Below, piece by piece: positions 7,183-18,077 of a DNA stretch of 22,500 bases. The notes under the pieces are model-generated. The model made no database searches, was not told the origin of the DNA, and saw only the letters and a program-made list of their open reading frames with translations. Source of the stretch: Priapulus caudatus (taxonomy: Eukaryota; Priapulida; Priapulimorpha; Priapulimorphida; Priapulidae); contig NW_014577173.1 of the NCBI RefSeq assembly GCF_000485595.1, positions 514,545 to 537,044 on the forward strand, given 5' to 3'. The position numbers were made by a program, and so were the translations under genes. Positions within the stretch are counted from its first letter, which is position 1. Each line of letters begins with the position of its first letter.

Positions 7183-9293
7183 ACGGGTTATACTAGGTAG
7201 GTAGTGCATTACAGTTATTACGAGTAGCACGACCTAGCCATTCATCAAGCGCAGATCCGTTGCCGTGCAGATCAATGCGTCCGCGTGTATACGTTGTAGC
7301 GTCACTGAAGTGTCATTGCAGGACGTTTCCACGATTATGCTGTATAATCTGAACTATGTGTGTCTAACTAGAATATCGCATTTTAGATTCAGTGAGCAGT
7401 AATATAGTGTCGAAGCCACGTTAGACTATCGGAGGCCACGCGACAAATATATAGCTAAATAATAGACGAAACTGACTCGACATACAACATGGCGGAGAAC
7501 ACCTTAGCGCGACGAACGATGCGTATAGCGCACGCGAAAAACGTCTTCGTTATGCGACGAAGGGAATATTGTAGCTGTGCGTATCCTGATGAAAGGTATA
7601 TATGATATGTGAAAACGGGAATTTCGTTTGTCATTTCCTTATCATACCTGAAACATCGGATTAGGTGAAGATCTCGCGTGCCCATGCATGTTATACCGAG
7701 TTTGTTCAGCAGACCTGTAAAAGTCAGCACACACAGAGGTCAAGTACATGCCACACACATCGCACCGACAACGCTGCATGTTTGTATTGCGCGAGAATTA
7801 ATATTGTTTACGAGTAGAATTGCCTCAATAGCGAATAGCGGTACAGTGGGTGAAACATTAGCAGGGTGGACGGCAATGAATAATGCATCGTTAGCGATGT
7901 TATTATTATTCTTTATAATCTACAATATTAATTTAATTTTATCTAATTTTTTCTTCTTGCACATGCATTTGCTTATCGATATGAATTTCGTCTGTTCTCG
8001 TCTCACCCTTCCGGAGCGCGAGTGTGCAAGAGGGATCGAAAGAGAGCGACAGAATAGAAGAAACTATAATGGAATCCTAAATATATCATGAAAGGGAGTG
8101 AGGTGAGAGGATGCAAGGCGGGGCGGAGAGAAGTGGGTGAGGGAAGGAGGGAGAGAAACAGAGCGACAAAAGTTGGTCAGGTTGTTGTTTAAAACACATC
8201 TTCGCGTTGCCATAACAAGATTGTTTTTATTCGACGCCTGATAATATATGATTACATAGATGGAATAATGTAATATCACGAACATGCGAATATTAATTGG
8301 TGAGTCTGATTAACATTTCGGTAGTCAACAGCACAGATCAACCATGGCACAGCCTGTGTAAAGTCCACGGCCGCATGGTGTAGACGAGGTTGTGAAAAAG
8401 TCTGTCACCACACGTATTTTGAACTTATATATAGGAGAGAATCACACAGCAATGCATCACCAGCATGTTTGATAATATTGACTTCGTGTACAAATAAAGT
8501 GTCGAGCCTGACGCGGATATGTCAAGTTTTCTTCTTACCTTCCGTAGCTCGTTTTCCGTATCTGTTTTGTGATTCCCACGCCGCAGAGGAATCAATAGAA
8601 TCTTAGGCACACAGGCAAAAACGCATTATCAGTTATTACGCCATTTACGTTAACATGACATAATAGGGCCTATTGATTTATGCCTATTATACATAAATAT
8701 TAGAAGCTTTCTGGCATGGCCATGTCGCTAGTCACTCACTAATTCCGGAAAAGCGCTTTCTTGTTTCATTGTCTCACTATTTTAGCTTTAAAAAGAGCAT
8801 CCGCAGCGAGCTCACATCGATATAAGGGAGTATTAATTCTACCGACGATACTCAATTAGTAACCGCTCGACTGTGTTTGTGTAATTGACAATGTCTTAAC
8901 TCTCCTGCGTGGACAATACATTGTGAGAAAATTGATGGACAAAGCCATGAATAACTCTTGTCATTATTAACTCGCCTGATATAACGAATCCGTCAATTAG
9001 TCAGTGAAAACGATTGGAATCGGGTTTTTGCTTTGACCAATGGCTAACATTGACATTGTTCTAAGCCAGGGCCTCCTCTTTCTCGGTATCTCCCTATTAT
9101 GCTAACACATATGAGGCTCATACCGTCTGCTCGCATCTCATTCTCTACTATAAATATATGTATTAGTTCCGTTCTTCTTCTTATTTCCTCCCTTCTTCGT
9201 TATTACCAGACAGCTAGTACCGGCCCTTTCCCTTCTCTTTTTATTTCACGCAAAACACGTACGCCACAAAGGTATGTACGCTACCCATGCCAC
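7183..9293. other. Copy A left segment: unique-looking non-coding DNA
   Basis: It corresponds to about 14472-16304 in copy B. Contents include AACATGGCGGAG at 7486-7497, an AG-rich patch at 8090-8165, a ~110 bp stretch (8281-8390) absent from B, and a short inverted repeat, ATAATAGG ... CCTATTAT, near 8661-8692. The frames 7455-7730 (minus) and 7678-8091 (plus) are frameshifted in B and are not accepted as genes. Confidence 0.6.
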
Positions 9294-9312
9294 TTCACGC
9301 ACGCCGTACACA

Positions 9313-9344
<32 letters not shown>

Positions 9345-9645
9345 CCACATGTACCGCACACACAACACTCCATCCTACCGCACTGTATACTCCCTCGCTG
9401 TCCGCACTACAACATACACCAACATCCACTACATCACCAACCATCTCACCGTCTCTCGCCTCACGCACGCACACACGCACGCACGCACGTACGATTCATC
9501 TCTCTCGCACTGCACGCACGCACCGTCACGCACGCACGCACTCGCACACCACACGCTACGACATACACACACCACACAACATCACCACACCACACACATC
9601 ACTCATCACTACCACATCACACACACCATCACTCACCCATATTCT
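9294..9645. repeat. Copy A (ACGC)n/(CA)-rich array
   Basis: Perfect ACGC units at about 9311-9345 are followed by 300 bases of degenerate CAC/ACGC/CATC sequence with almost no G outside CpG. All three plus-strand frames stay open because the repeat lacks stop codons, giving Thr/His/Arg-rich pseudo-proteins. The counterpart in B is 16305-16600. Confidence 0.93.
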
Positions 9646-10317
9646 GATCTATTCCTATTATATATTTTAATGCTTTAATTGAGTACTTATGTACCTGTCT
9701 AACTTTTGCTTCCTCTAGTTTCATCGGTACATTTCTTTTCCCCACGTTCGACAGTTAGCTCTCCTCGCTTTCCCCACCGTACCTCCTTCTCGCCTCGCTC
9801 CGATTCTCATGTGCTATCCATTGGCGCGACATACATTCCGTAAGGTACGCATTGGGCCAGTACACGAATCATTTAATTACCGGAAGTCAATGCTCTGGCT
9901 CTCTCTGTGCTTCAGTTCTCATCTTTCTCTTTGACCTAGCGAAGGCAGTACATAGCAACTTGTGCACCGTACATTTTTCCTATTTCTGACTGGGTTGTAT
10001 GCGATAAGCTATCGTTTCCATCTAATAATACGATTAAAAATAATCACGCAATAAGGTCTATAAGAGCAAGATTGTATAGACATACCTTAAAACCATACGT
10101 TAGGACTTATCGCTGCCACAATTAAATCGAACATCAGATGCCGAAAACACGAGGCAAAACACGAACGTAATACATTGGCGGCGTAAACACGCGCTTGGGT
10201 GATTTAAATATCGCCTTCGGGTAAATACCAACACAGAAAAAGATTCATAAAAGAGACTGCTAGACTGTTAAATCTCTTTAAAGCGGTTACAGGGTGTTGT
10301 CTCGATGGAACAGGGCG
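9646..10317. other. Copy A segment between ACGC and GGAT arrays
   Basis: Unremarkable mixed-composition DNA with pyrimidine-rich stretches near 9695-9800. No gene is seen. It matches B 16601-17127, which is shorter by roughly 150 bases. Confidence 0.55.
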
Positions 10318-10720
10318 GGATGAATGGGAGTGGATGATGATGGATTTGGCATGGATAAATGATGGCATGGATGGATGATGGATGGGATGGATGGACATGG
10401 ATGGATGGTATGGATGGATGAATGAATGATTGGATGGATGGATGGGATGGATGGATGGTATGAGGATGGTATGGATGGATGGGGTCATGGATGGATGGAT
10501 GGGATGGGATGGATGGATGGATGGGATGGATTTGGACCGATGGATGGGCATGGATGGATGGATGGATGGGGATGGTATGGATTGGATGGCTGGATGGATT
10601 GGGATGGATGGATGGATGGATGGATGATGGATTAGTATTAGATGGATGGAGTGGATGGACTGGTATGGATGGTATGATGGAGGATTGGGTGTGGCATGGA
10701 TGAGATGATGGGTGAATGGT
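10318..10720. repeat. Copy A (GGAT)n-like tetranucleotide array
   Basis: About 400 bases consist of GGAT units interspersed with GGGAT, GGTAT and TGAT variants. The strand is G-rich, with regularly spaced GG and GGG runs that could form two-layer G-quadruplexes. The minus strand reads as His/Pro/Ser/Ile repeats and the plus strand as Met/Asp/Gly/Trp; these are artefacts of the repeat. B has the matching array at 17128-17512 with a different order of variants. Confidence 0.95.
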
Positions 10721-11080
10721 GAGCTGGAAATAAATCCAAAAAAAATAACAAACATCATCTAGGAAGTGTCGTACGACATGGAGACGACTTAGAAATAGGA
10801 AAATATACGCTCCACCAAACACAACTATCGACGAGATACTGAAAAACACCACAAAACACAAATCCTTGATATCCAAATATATTCTTAACTTGTAATTAGA
10901 CGATTTGACGAAATGAGTTTTATTGTGGGAAATGTGTTCCATATGTGACGGTTATACCATGTTTCTCGCTAGCTGGGAAAACTATTAACATAAATAAGCA
11001 TTGAAGAATGAAAGAAAAACACACACTGACACCTTTAACACATGACTAAATGCTGTCTTGTTATTAATTGTTTATATAAT
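10721..11080. other. Copy A spacer after the GGAT array
   Basis: AT-rich unique-looking DNA, strongly matched by B 17513-17870. No gene or further repeat is evident. Confidence 0.6.
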
Positions 11081-11291
11081 ACACACAGCATGCACACGCC
11101 ACAGGTAGGCAGGCCTTCAACGCAACACCTACACGTAGACGCACACGGCACCACGCACGCACGCACGCACGGCACGCATACAGCACACACGACACACCAC
11201 CGACACACACGCACACAACACAATATATATATATATATATTATATATATATATATATACGATATATATATACTTATTTATTTATTTATTTT
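11081..11291. repeat. Copy A (CA)/(ACGC)-(AT)n-(TTTA)n composite
   Basis: CA- and ACGC-rich sequence at 11081-11222 passes into alternating AT at 11223-11272 and then TTTA/TTAT units to 11290. The unique phrase GCTGGCGTATAG follows. The same three-part composite precedes the same phrase in copy B (17871-18077). Confidence 0.93.
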
Positions 11292-12004
11292 GCTGGCGTA
11301 TAGCATTACCTTAGAGCTTAACCGTACGTGTGCGGCGTTTATAGCCGGTGTGCGTCTGCTTTCTCTCAACTTTTCCAATTCCAACACCTACTCTACAACT
11401 ACGGACGGCGACGCTCGGCTCCAAATCTTTTAGGACTGCGCTTTGTCCAATCTCGGTACACAATCTTGCGTGCCGTGCGTGCGTTGGCTGTGCGTGCCGC
11501 GCGTGTCTCGCGTCTGCAGGTCTGACTTTATGACTCGCAGTATCTGTCTCTTCTCCGAATTCCCACCACCCTTCTGTCTGAGCGGTCATTGTTTCTCTAC
11601 GGAATGCTGGCCTTGCGCCCCGTGTGTCTTCTCGACACTTCTCTCTCGCTCCGCATACGTAACCTAGCCAAAGTGCTAACCTCTACACCGCGAGAGACGT
11701 TTCGCTGCGGAACTCTGTATACTGCTCCGACGCTCTTCGAAATCAAATTGCCCAGTTTCGTAGTGACCACCCTCTGCGTTTTACGTCCATGCTCATTGAC
11801 TGTACATGTATTGTGATGACGTCTCTACCGCCTCGACTCGGCGCGCACCACTTGCTTCCCGCTGATTGGCGCGGGTAGTAGCGCGGCGGGGAGAATGGGG
11901 GGGGGTGTCTTTGGGTCTCCCCCATCGCCTGGCGCTGTCTCTCGTGCCTGACGCGTAGACGATGCCTAGGCTCATCGGGCCCTGGCTGCTTACCATAAGA
12001 TCGC
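11292..12004. promoter_or_regulatory. Copy A CpG-rich core, possible CpG-island-like region
   Basis: About 700 bases are markedly GC- and CpG-rich compared with the surroundings. An inverted CCAAT box (CTGATTGGC, 11862-11870), GATGACGTC near 11816 (one base short of a full CRE) and a run of nine G at 11897-11905 lie close together, as in some TATA-less promoters. No coding sequence is seen downstream on either strand, and the open frames here differ completely between copies. A promoter of a non-coding RNA is possible but unproven. Confidence 0.3.
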
Positions 12005-12382
12005 ATGTGTGACACTCGTAGTGTGTTCACGTGGGCTGTGTGTGTGTGTTTGTCGAGCGCAGTGTGTGATGACAACATTGTTGTTAGGTGCGAACGTGTG
12101 TGCGGGTGTTATGTAGGGTGTGCTGTTTCCGTGTGTGCGTGCTCGCGGATGCGTTGTGTGCGTGCTTGTGTGCGTAGGTGGAGGTCTGCTAACATCGACT
12201 CGGGGTGAATATTGCTTGCGTCGGCTCGCGCCGCTTCGTCTGCTGCTGTTTGCTGTGTGGTGTGTGGTGTGTGTTGTGTGTGTGTGTGTGTGTCTGCGAC
12301 GACGATGTTGCCGACCCCGGCTTCCGTTAGCCTCCTGTGTGCGTGTGTGGTGTGTGACCGTTGTGTGCGTGTGTGTGCGTGT

Positions 12383-12419
<37 letters not shown>

Positions 12420-12420
12420 T
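12005..12420. repeat. Copy A (TG)n-rich array
   Basis: TG and TGCG units alternate with short unique inserts, and the longest uninterrupted TG run is about 12386-12418. It is the opposite polarity to the CA-rich composite on the left of the CpG-rich core. Cys/Val-rich frames are artefacts. Confidence 0.92.
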
Positions 12421-13156
12421 CCCGGTACCGTCGCCACCTTTGGACGGTCCGCCGTGCGTGTCGGCCGACCCGGGTTAAGCGACGACTGAGGGACACGGTT
12501 CTGTGCTCGCGTCAGCGCGCCGCGTCCGCTTTCCGCACGCAGGCTTTGGCGCGCGTTTCGTGTGCGGGTGGCTGCGTGCACGTTTCTGGAGCGACGATGT
12601 AAGTGGCCGTGCGCTGTGTGCGTGGGTCTGGCGTGTAATAGATTGATTGAGTCATGATGAATGGGCGTGTGTCGCGTGTTGTGGGGTGCGAAAACACCGG
12701 AGCATGCCGCGTTGTCAGTTTATTCTCTCCCTCACAGAAGATGATGTAACAAATCCTTTTCCGCGTATAAACAGACAATGTTCTTGCCTCCCGTGGTTCT
12801 CCCGGTGAGCGCCGCGATCTCCCGCTGGAATTAGGATGGACGGGCGTACCGCCGGCAGAGCCAGCTACAGCCTATCGCTCGGTAGAAATGCCATGCTAAT
12901 TTGACATGTAAGATTAGACGAAATAACAAGAGGATCGAATGTCCAGCAGAAGGCGTCAGCCATCACGATTTTGGCCGCATATGTTCATGAAGACATACGA
13001 ATATATAGACAAAGACTATATATATCAGGGTCATAATGACAAAAATAAAGCATAAATAATGATGGCATAATAATCATCATATAATGCTATAAGCATGTCA
13101 TAATGTTATTGAGGAATTGATGGACATAATAACGACATTTGTCAATGATAATCCCT

Positions 13157-13157
<1 letters not shown>
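12421..13157. other. Copy A: GC-rich stretch then mixed spacer
   Basis: 12421-12620 is GC- and CpG-rich and has little recognisable counterpart in B. From about 12690 the copies align again, through CACCGGAGC(C)ATGCCGC and CTCACAGA. The rest is mixed DNA rich in ATAATGACA-like words near 13030-13110. No gene is supported. Confidence 0.5.

Positions 13158-13194
<37 letters not shown>
13158..13194. repeat. Copy A (AT)n microsatellite
   Basis: Perfect alternating AT of about 37 bases. In B the same position (19482-19528) is an interrupted AT tract with ATAG and TAGGT insertions. Confidence 0.95.
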
Positions 13195-13197
<3 letters not shown>

Positions 13198-14458
13198 TAC
13201 AGACATACTCACGCACGCCCGCAAACAAGCACGCTTGCGCGCACACATGACGATATATACATACATACACACTTCAGCACTATATAGTGGATAAAAATAA
13301 TTTGTTTAAAAAATAATAATTTTAACAAAACTGTTTGGTTTTTGTTCACTCCTGGTATCAGTATATATGGGAGTACATGGCATAGAAGAAGTTCTGTAGA
13401 TTTCCTATTCGCCTATAACTTATATTATAAATACTTAAATAATAACAATATATTATACAATTATTATATTGTGATTGAAGCATGGCACGACGCGTGAAAT
13501 AACGACTGCCGTAATGCCCATTATAGTGCGCTAAGCGGTGCTGCCTTAAACTAGTGGACGAGGTGAGTAAAGCGTAATTATCGTAAAACATCCGAAATTT
13601 GATATAAAAAACATGCGGCTCGAATACGAGATTCGTTGCAAAATTACCTAATAATGTCACTGATTAATTTCACTGCGATTCCTTTATTAAATTGCGTGGA
13701 CCTCGATTAGCAGAATGTAAATGACTCCATGCAGTATATCTCGCTGGATTATTGTGATTATGTAGGGAAAATATGATTAGGGAAGAGGGTTATTGAATGT
13801 TTAAGGCGACGTCTCAGTTAATTCTGATTGACTTAAGCTCAATAAATCCTAGATAGATTACGGATAATATGTGAAATTCTCTCGTTATAATGTGTAAGAC
13901 TCCCCGTATTATTTACATCCGCTTCTACTTATAAGACAACCATATTTGCCGGGTTGTTTTGTTAAAATAGAGTTTTTGTAGACATCGAAAACCAACGCTT
14001 ATACATTTTCTGCTCAGTTCACAAACTTCCATGTTTTCCTCGCAACTATGCAACACTTGTGTAATTTTATATGTGCGTATAAATTTTATATATATAGTTT
14101 ATATAAATTCATATATACATTTTGTATCTAAATAAATCTATATAAATTAAAGCTGTTTCAGTTTTGTGGTACTCGCATTTTGAATAAGATGTGGTTTTCT
14201 TCATAAATGATCTCTAACGTAGCATTATGACCATATATACAGATGATTTCGACCCCCGCAGGTGTTCAAATTTATGAAAAAGATAGATCGCTCTGACAAT
14301 ATTTAATGTGAAATGCATAATGATGTAATGGAATAATCTGGTTAAGGTTTAAATTTATAATTTGATTGATTCTAGAATTTGATGAGTAAAATTATTAAAA
14401 CACAACACATTATGTGATGTGTAATTATATACATTTATGTATAATTATAAATTAATTA
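13195..14458. other. Copy A AT-rich right tail
   Basis: A 1.26 kb AT-rich, non-coding stretch aligns well with B 19529-20886, where the copy is 80-90 bases longer. It holds CACTATATAGTG, a 12-base palindrome at 13277-13288, and TATATA clusters near 14085-14120. The only frame of note (13358-13660, minus) is disrupted in B. Confidence 0.6.
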
Positions 14459-14471
14459 TTATATACATATA

Positions 14472-16304
14472 ACGGGTTATACTAGGTAGGTGGTGCATTA
14501 CAGTTATACGATAGCACGCCTAGCCATATCAAGCGCAGATTCCGTGCAGATCAAATGGCCGTGTATACGTGTAGCGTCACTGAGTGTCAATGCAGGACGT
14601 TTCAAGATTATGCTTGTATAATCTGAACTATGTGTGTCTAACTAGAATATCGCATTTTAGATTCAGTGAGCAGTATATAGTGTCGAAGCCACGTAGACTA
14701 TCGGAGGCCACGCGACAAATATATAGCTAAATAATAGACGAAACTGACTCGACATACAACATGGCGGAGAACACCTTAGCGCACGAACGATGCGTATAGC
14801 GCACGCGAAAAACGTCTTCGTTATGCGACGAAGGAATATTGTAGCTGTCGTAATCCTGATGAAAGGTATTATAATGATATGTGAAAACGGAATTTCGTTT
14901 GTCATTTCCTTATCATACCTGAAACATCGGATTAGGTGAGATCTCGCGGTGCCCATGCATGTTATACCGAGTTTGTTCAGCAGACCTGTAAACGTCAGCA
15001 CACACAGAGGTCAAGTACATGCCACACACATCAGCACCGCAAACGCTGCATGTTTGTATTGCGCGAGAATTAATATCTGTTTACGAGTATATATTGCTCA
15101 ATAGCGGAATAGCGGTACAGTGGGTGGAAACATTAGCAGGGGTGGACGCAATGAATAATGCATCGTTAGCGATGTTATTATTATTCTTTATAATCTAAAT
15201 TAATTAATTTTAATCTCAATTATTATTATTCTTGCACATGCATTTGCTTATCGATATTAATTTCGTCTGTTCTCGTCTCACCCTTCCGGAGCGCGAGTGT
15301 GCAAGAGGGATCGAAAGAGAGCGACAGAATAGAGGAAACTATAATGGAATCCTAAATATATAATGAAAGTGAGTGAGGTGAAAGGATGCAAGGGCGGGCG
15401 GGAGAGAAGTGGGTGAGGGAAGGAGGGAGAGAAACAGAGCGACAAAGAGTTGGCTCAGGTTTTGTTAAAACACATTTCGCGTTTCATAACAAAATTTGTT
15501 TTTATTCACGCCTGATAATATATGTACATAGATGGAATAATGTAATATCACGTGTGAAAATTCCAACATTGAACATAAATAGGCATCACAGCATGCATCA
15601 CAGCAGTTTAAATTGCTTTGTACAAATAATTGTGACGCGGATGAGTGAAGTTTTCTCTTACCTTCCGTAGTTCGTTTTCCGTATCGTGTTTGTGATCCCC
15701 ACCGCCGCAGAGAATCAATAGAATCTAGCACACAGGCAAAAACGCGATTATAGTATTACGCCATTTACGTACATGACATAATAGCCTATATATGCCTATT
15801 ATACATAAATATTAGAAGCTTTCTGGCCATGTCGCTAGTCACTCACTATTCACGAAAAGCGCTTTCTTGTTTCATGTCTCACTATTTAGCTTTAAAAGAG
15901 CGTCCCAGCATATCGAATACTGATATATTTCCACATTCATATATTCAGTGGTTGATAATGACAAATTGTGACAATAATGTGAGAAAAATTGTGACAAAGA
16001 ATGAAAATTTGTCATTATTAACTCCTGATATAACGAATCCGATTAGTCAGTGAAAACGATTGGAAATCCGGGTTTCGCTTATGACCAATGGCTAACATTG
16101 ACATTGTTCTAACAGGGCCTTCTCTTCCTCGTTTCCTATTATGCTAACACATATAGTACGTCTGCTCGCACTCATTCTCTACTAAATTATGTGTCCGTAT
16201 ATATCTATTTCCTCCTTCGTTACGACAGCTAGTACGGCACTCTTTCCCTTCTCTTTTTATTTCACGCAAACACGTACGCACAAAGGTATGTACGTACCCA
16301 TGCA
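14472..16304. other. Copy B left segment: unique-looking non-coding DNA
   Basis: Counterpart of 7183-9293. AACATGGCGGAG lies at 14758-14769. The minus-strand frame 14663-15001 shares its first ~17 residues and some later blocks with the frame at 7455-7730, but the reading frame shifts between them. The A-specific 110 bases (8281-8390) are missing near 15552. The DNA around 15900-16010 differs from A by blocks of substitution as well as indels. Confidence 0.6.
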
Positions 16305-16328
16305 CTCACGCACGCACGTACACACACA

Positions 16329-16367
<39 letters not shown>

Positions 16368-16405
16368 GCACGCACGCACGTACGCACACACAAACACACG
16401 CACGT

Positions 16406-16455
<50 letters not shown>

Positions 16456-16600
16456 GCACGCACGCACCACGCACGCACGCACACCGCGACATCGGACGCA
16501 CGCGAACAGCGCACGCACGCACGACACCACGCACATACACACCGCACACACACACACCACACACACACGACAACACACACACACACACACTACACACAGC
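16305..16600. repeat. Copy B (ACGC)n/(CA)n array
   Basis: ACGC units at about 16327-16380 are followed by perfect (CA)n at 16412-16450 and further ACGC/CAC sequence. The long perfect CA run is not seen in A, so the array has changed in unit order and number. Confidence 0.94.
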
Positions 16601-17127
16601 ACATATATATATATAATAATTTAATGATTTAAAGTACTTATGTACTAGGTGTCGCAGTCATGCGTCATTTCCGACAGTTAGCTCTCCTTCGTTTCCCTAC
16701 GCTGCCGTCCATGGGATGGCTTCATTGGACATGCATCTCCGCTAAGTGACGCATGCGCAGACACGAACAATAATTAGGAATAAGTGGCACTCTGTGCGTA
16801 CTCATTTTCTTGCCTGAAGCAGAAACAAGAGCACGATTTTGTCACACAGTGGTGATGGAAAGTCATCATCATAATAATACGATAAAATAAACGAATAAGG
16901 TCAAACAAGATTTAAATAAAAAAACTAGTTACTATAGCGCAAATGAACACAAAGCGAAACACGAGGAAAACACGAACGTTTATAATTGGCGTTAATACAC
17001 GCGGCTTGGTGACTGTAATCATGCCTTCGGGTAAATGACAACACAGAAAAAGGATATTCATAAAACCGAGACTGCTAGACTGTTAAATCCTCCTTTAAGC
17101 TTACAGGGTGTTTGTCTCGATGAAGGG
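16601..17127. other. Copy B segment between ACGC and GGAT arrays
   Basis: Counterpart of 9646-10317. It includes GACGCATGCGCAG around 16747-16759, which fits most of an NRF1 site and is not kept in A. No gene is supported. Confidence 0.5.
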
Positions 17128-17512
17128 CGGATGGAAGCATGAGTGGCATTGTATGGATGGATGGCATGATAAAATGGATGGATGGATGGTATGGGCTTAT
17201 GATGGCATGGATGGATGGATGGTATGGAGTGGATGGTATGAATTGAATGGAGGATGGATGGATGGATGGGATGATGGATGGTAATGGATGGGATGGATGG
17301 ATGGATGGCGATGGTATGGATGCCATGGATATGGCAGTGGATGGATGGTGATGGTATGAGATGGAGGATGTCATGGATGCATGGATGGTGGTGGATGGAT
17401 GGGATGGATGGATGGATGGAGGGATGATGGATGGATGGAATGGATAAGATAGAAGGGTGGATGGTGGATGGATGATGGATGATGGATGGTGGATGGAATG
17501 GATGGATGCTGT
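17128..17512. repeat. Copy B (GGAT)n-like tetranucleotide array
   Basis: The array uses the same GGAT-based units as 10318-10720 and has similar total length. It includes GGTGGTGGATGG variants near 17386 that are not apparent in A. Its His/Pro/Ser-rich minus-strand frame is an artefact. Confidence 0.95.
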
Positions 17513-17870
17513 GAATGGTCAGCTGAATAAATGCCAAAATAATAACAAAACATCACTATAGAAAGTTCACGAATGCCGAACACTTAGAAAATAGGAAAAT
17601 ATCGCTCCATAACAACTTATCGGAGGCGTACTGAAAAACACCACAAACACAAATCCTTGATATCCAAATATATTCTGTAACTCTGTAAATTAGACGATTT
17701 GACGAATGGTTTTTTGTGGGAAATTATCTTATATGTGACGGCATTATACCATGTTTCTCGCCTTGCTGGGAAAACGTACAACATACAATTTAAGGCATTG
17801 AAGAATGAAAGAAAAACACACACTGACACTTTAACACATGACTAAATCTGTTTGTTATTATGTTTTATAA
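17513..17870. other. Copy B spacer after the GGAT array
   Basis: Counterpart of 10721-11080 with scattered short indels. No gene is evident. Confidence 0.6.
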
Positions 17871-18077
17871 TACACACACACGCCACACGCACAGGTGAGG
17901 CAGGCCCCATTCACGCACACGTACACGTACACGGTACACGCACACGCACGCACCGCGACGCACGCACGCAATACACACACACACACACACACACCACACA
18001 CACACATAATATATTATATATTATATATAATATATATATATACGAATTATATATATATATTTATTTATTTATTTTTA
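17871..18077. repeat. Copy B (CA)/(ACGC)-(AT)n-(TTTA)n composite
   Basis: CA-rich sequence to about 18007, AT-rich to about 18060 and TTTA units to 18076 reproduce the composite at 11081-11291, before GCTGGCGTATAG at 18078. Confidence 0.93.

Larger units (their letters stand above)
7172..14458 (+). repeat. Tandem duplication, copy A (~7.3 kb, non-coding)
   Basis: The unit begins ATATACATATAACGGG, and the same start recurs at 14461. It ends in ATAAATTAATTA, as does copy B at 20886. Every landmark in A is found in B in the same order and orientation: CATGGCGGAG (about 7489/14761), CGGGTAAAT (about 10217/17027), CGATTTGACGAA (10901/17695), GCTGGCGTATAG (11292/18078), the CTCACAG near 12731/19068 and the CACTATATAGTGG near 13277/19623. 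Long stretches differ mostly by one- or two-base indels. No open frame is preserved between copies, so the unit is not protein-coding in any form I can see. Confidence 0.93.

Noticed and set aside
9099-9678. Thr/His/Arg-rich frames (also 16189-16632)
   Set aside because: They translate ACGC and CA repeats, which lack stop codons in all frames; not proteins.
10204-10942. His/Pro/Ser/Ile-rich frames on the minus strand and Met/Asp/Gly/Trp frames on the plus strand (also 17058-17537)
   Set aside because: Direct readout of the GGAT array, differing between the two copies in register and length.
12120-12602. Cys/Val-rich frames in TG arrays (also 18114-19167 and 20946-21873)
   Set aside because: Translation of (TG)n repeats; no cysteine-framework spacing beyond the repeat period, and the copies do not agree.
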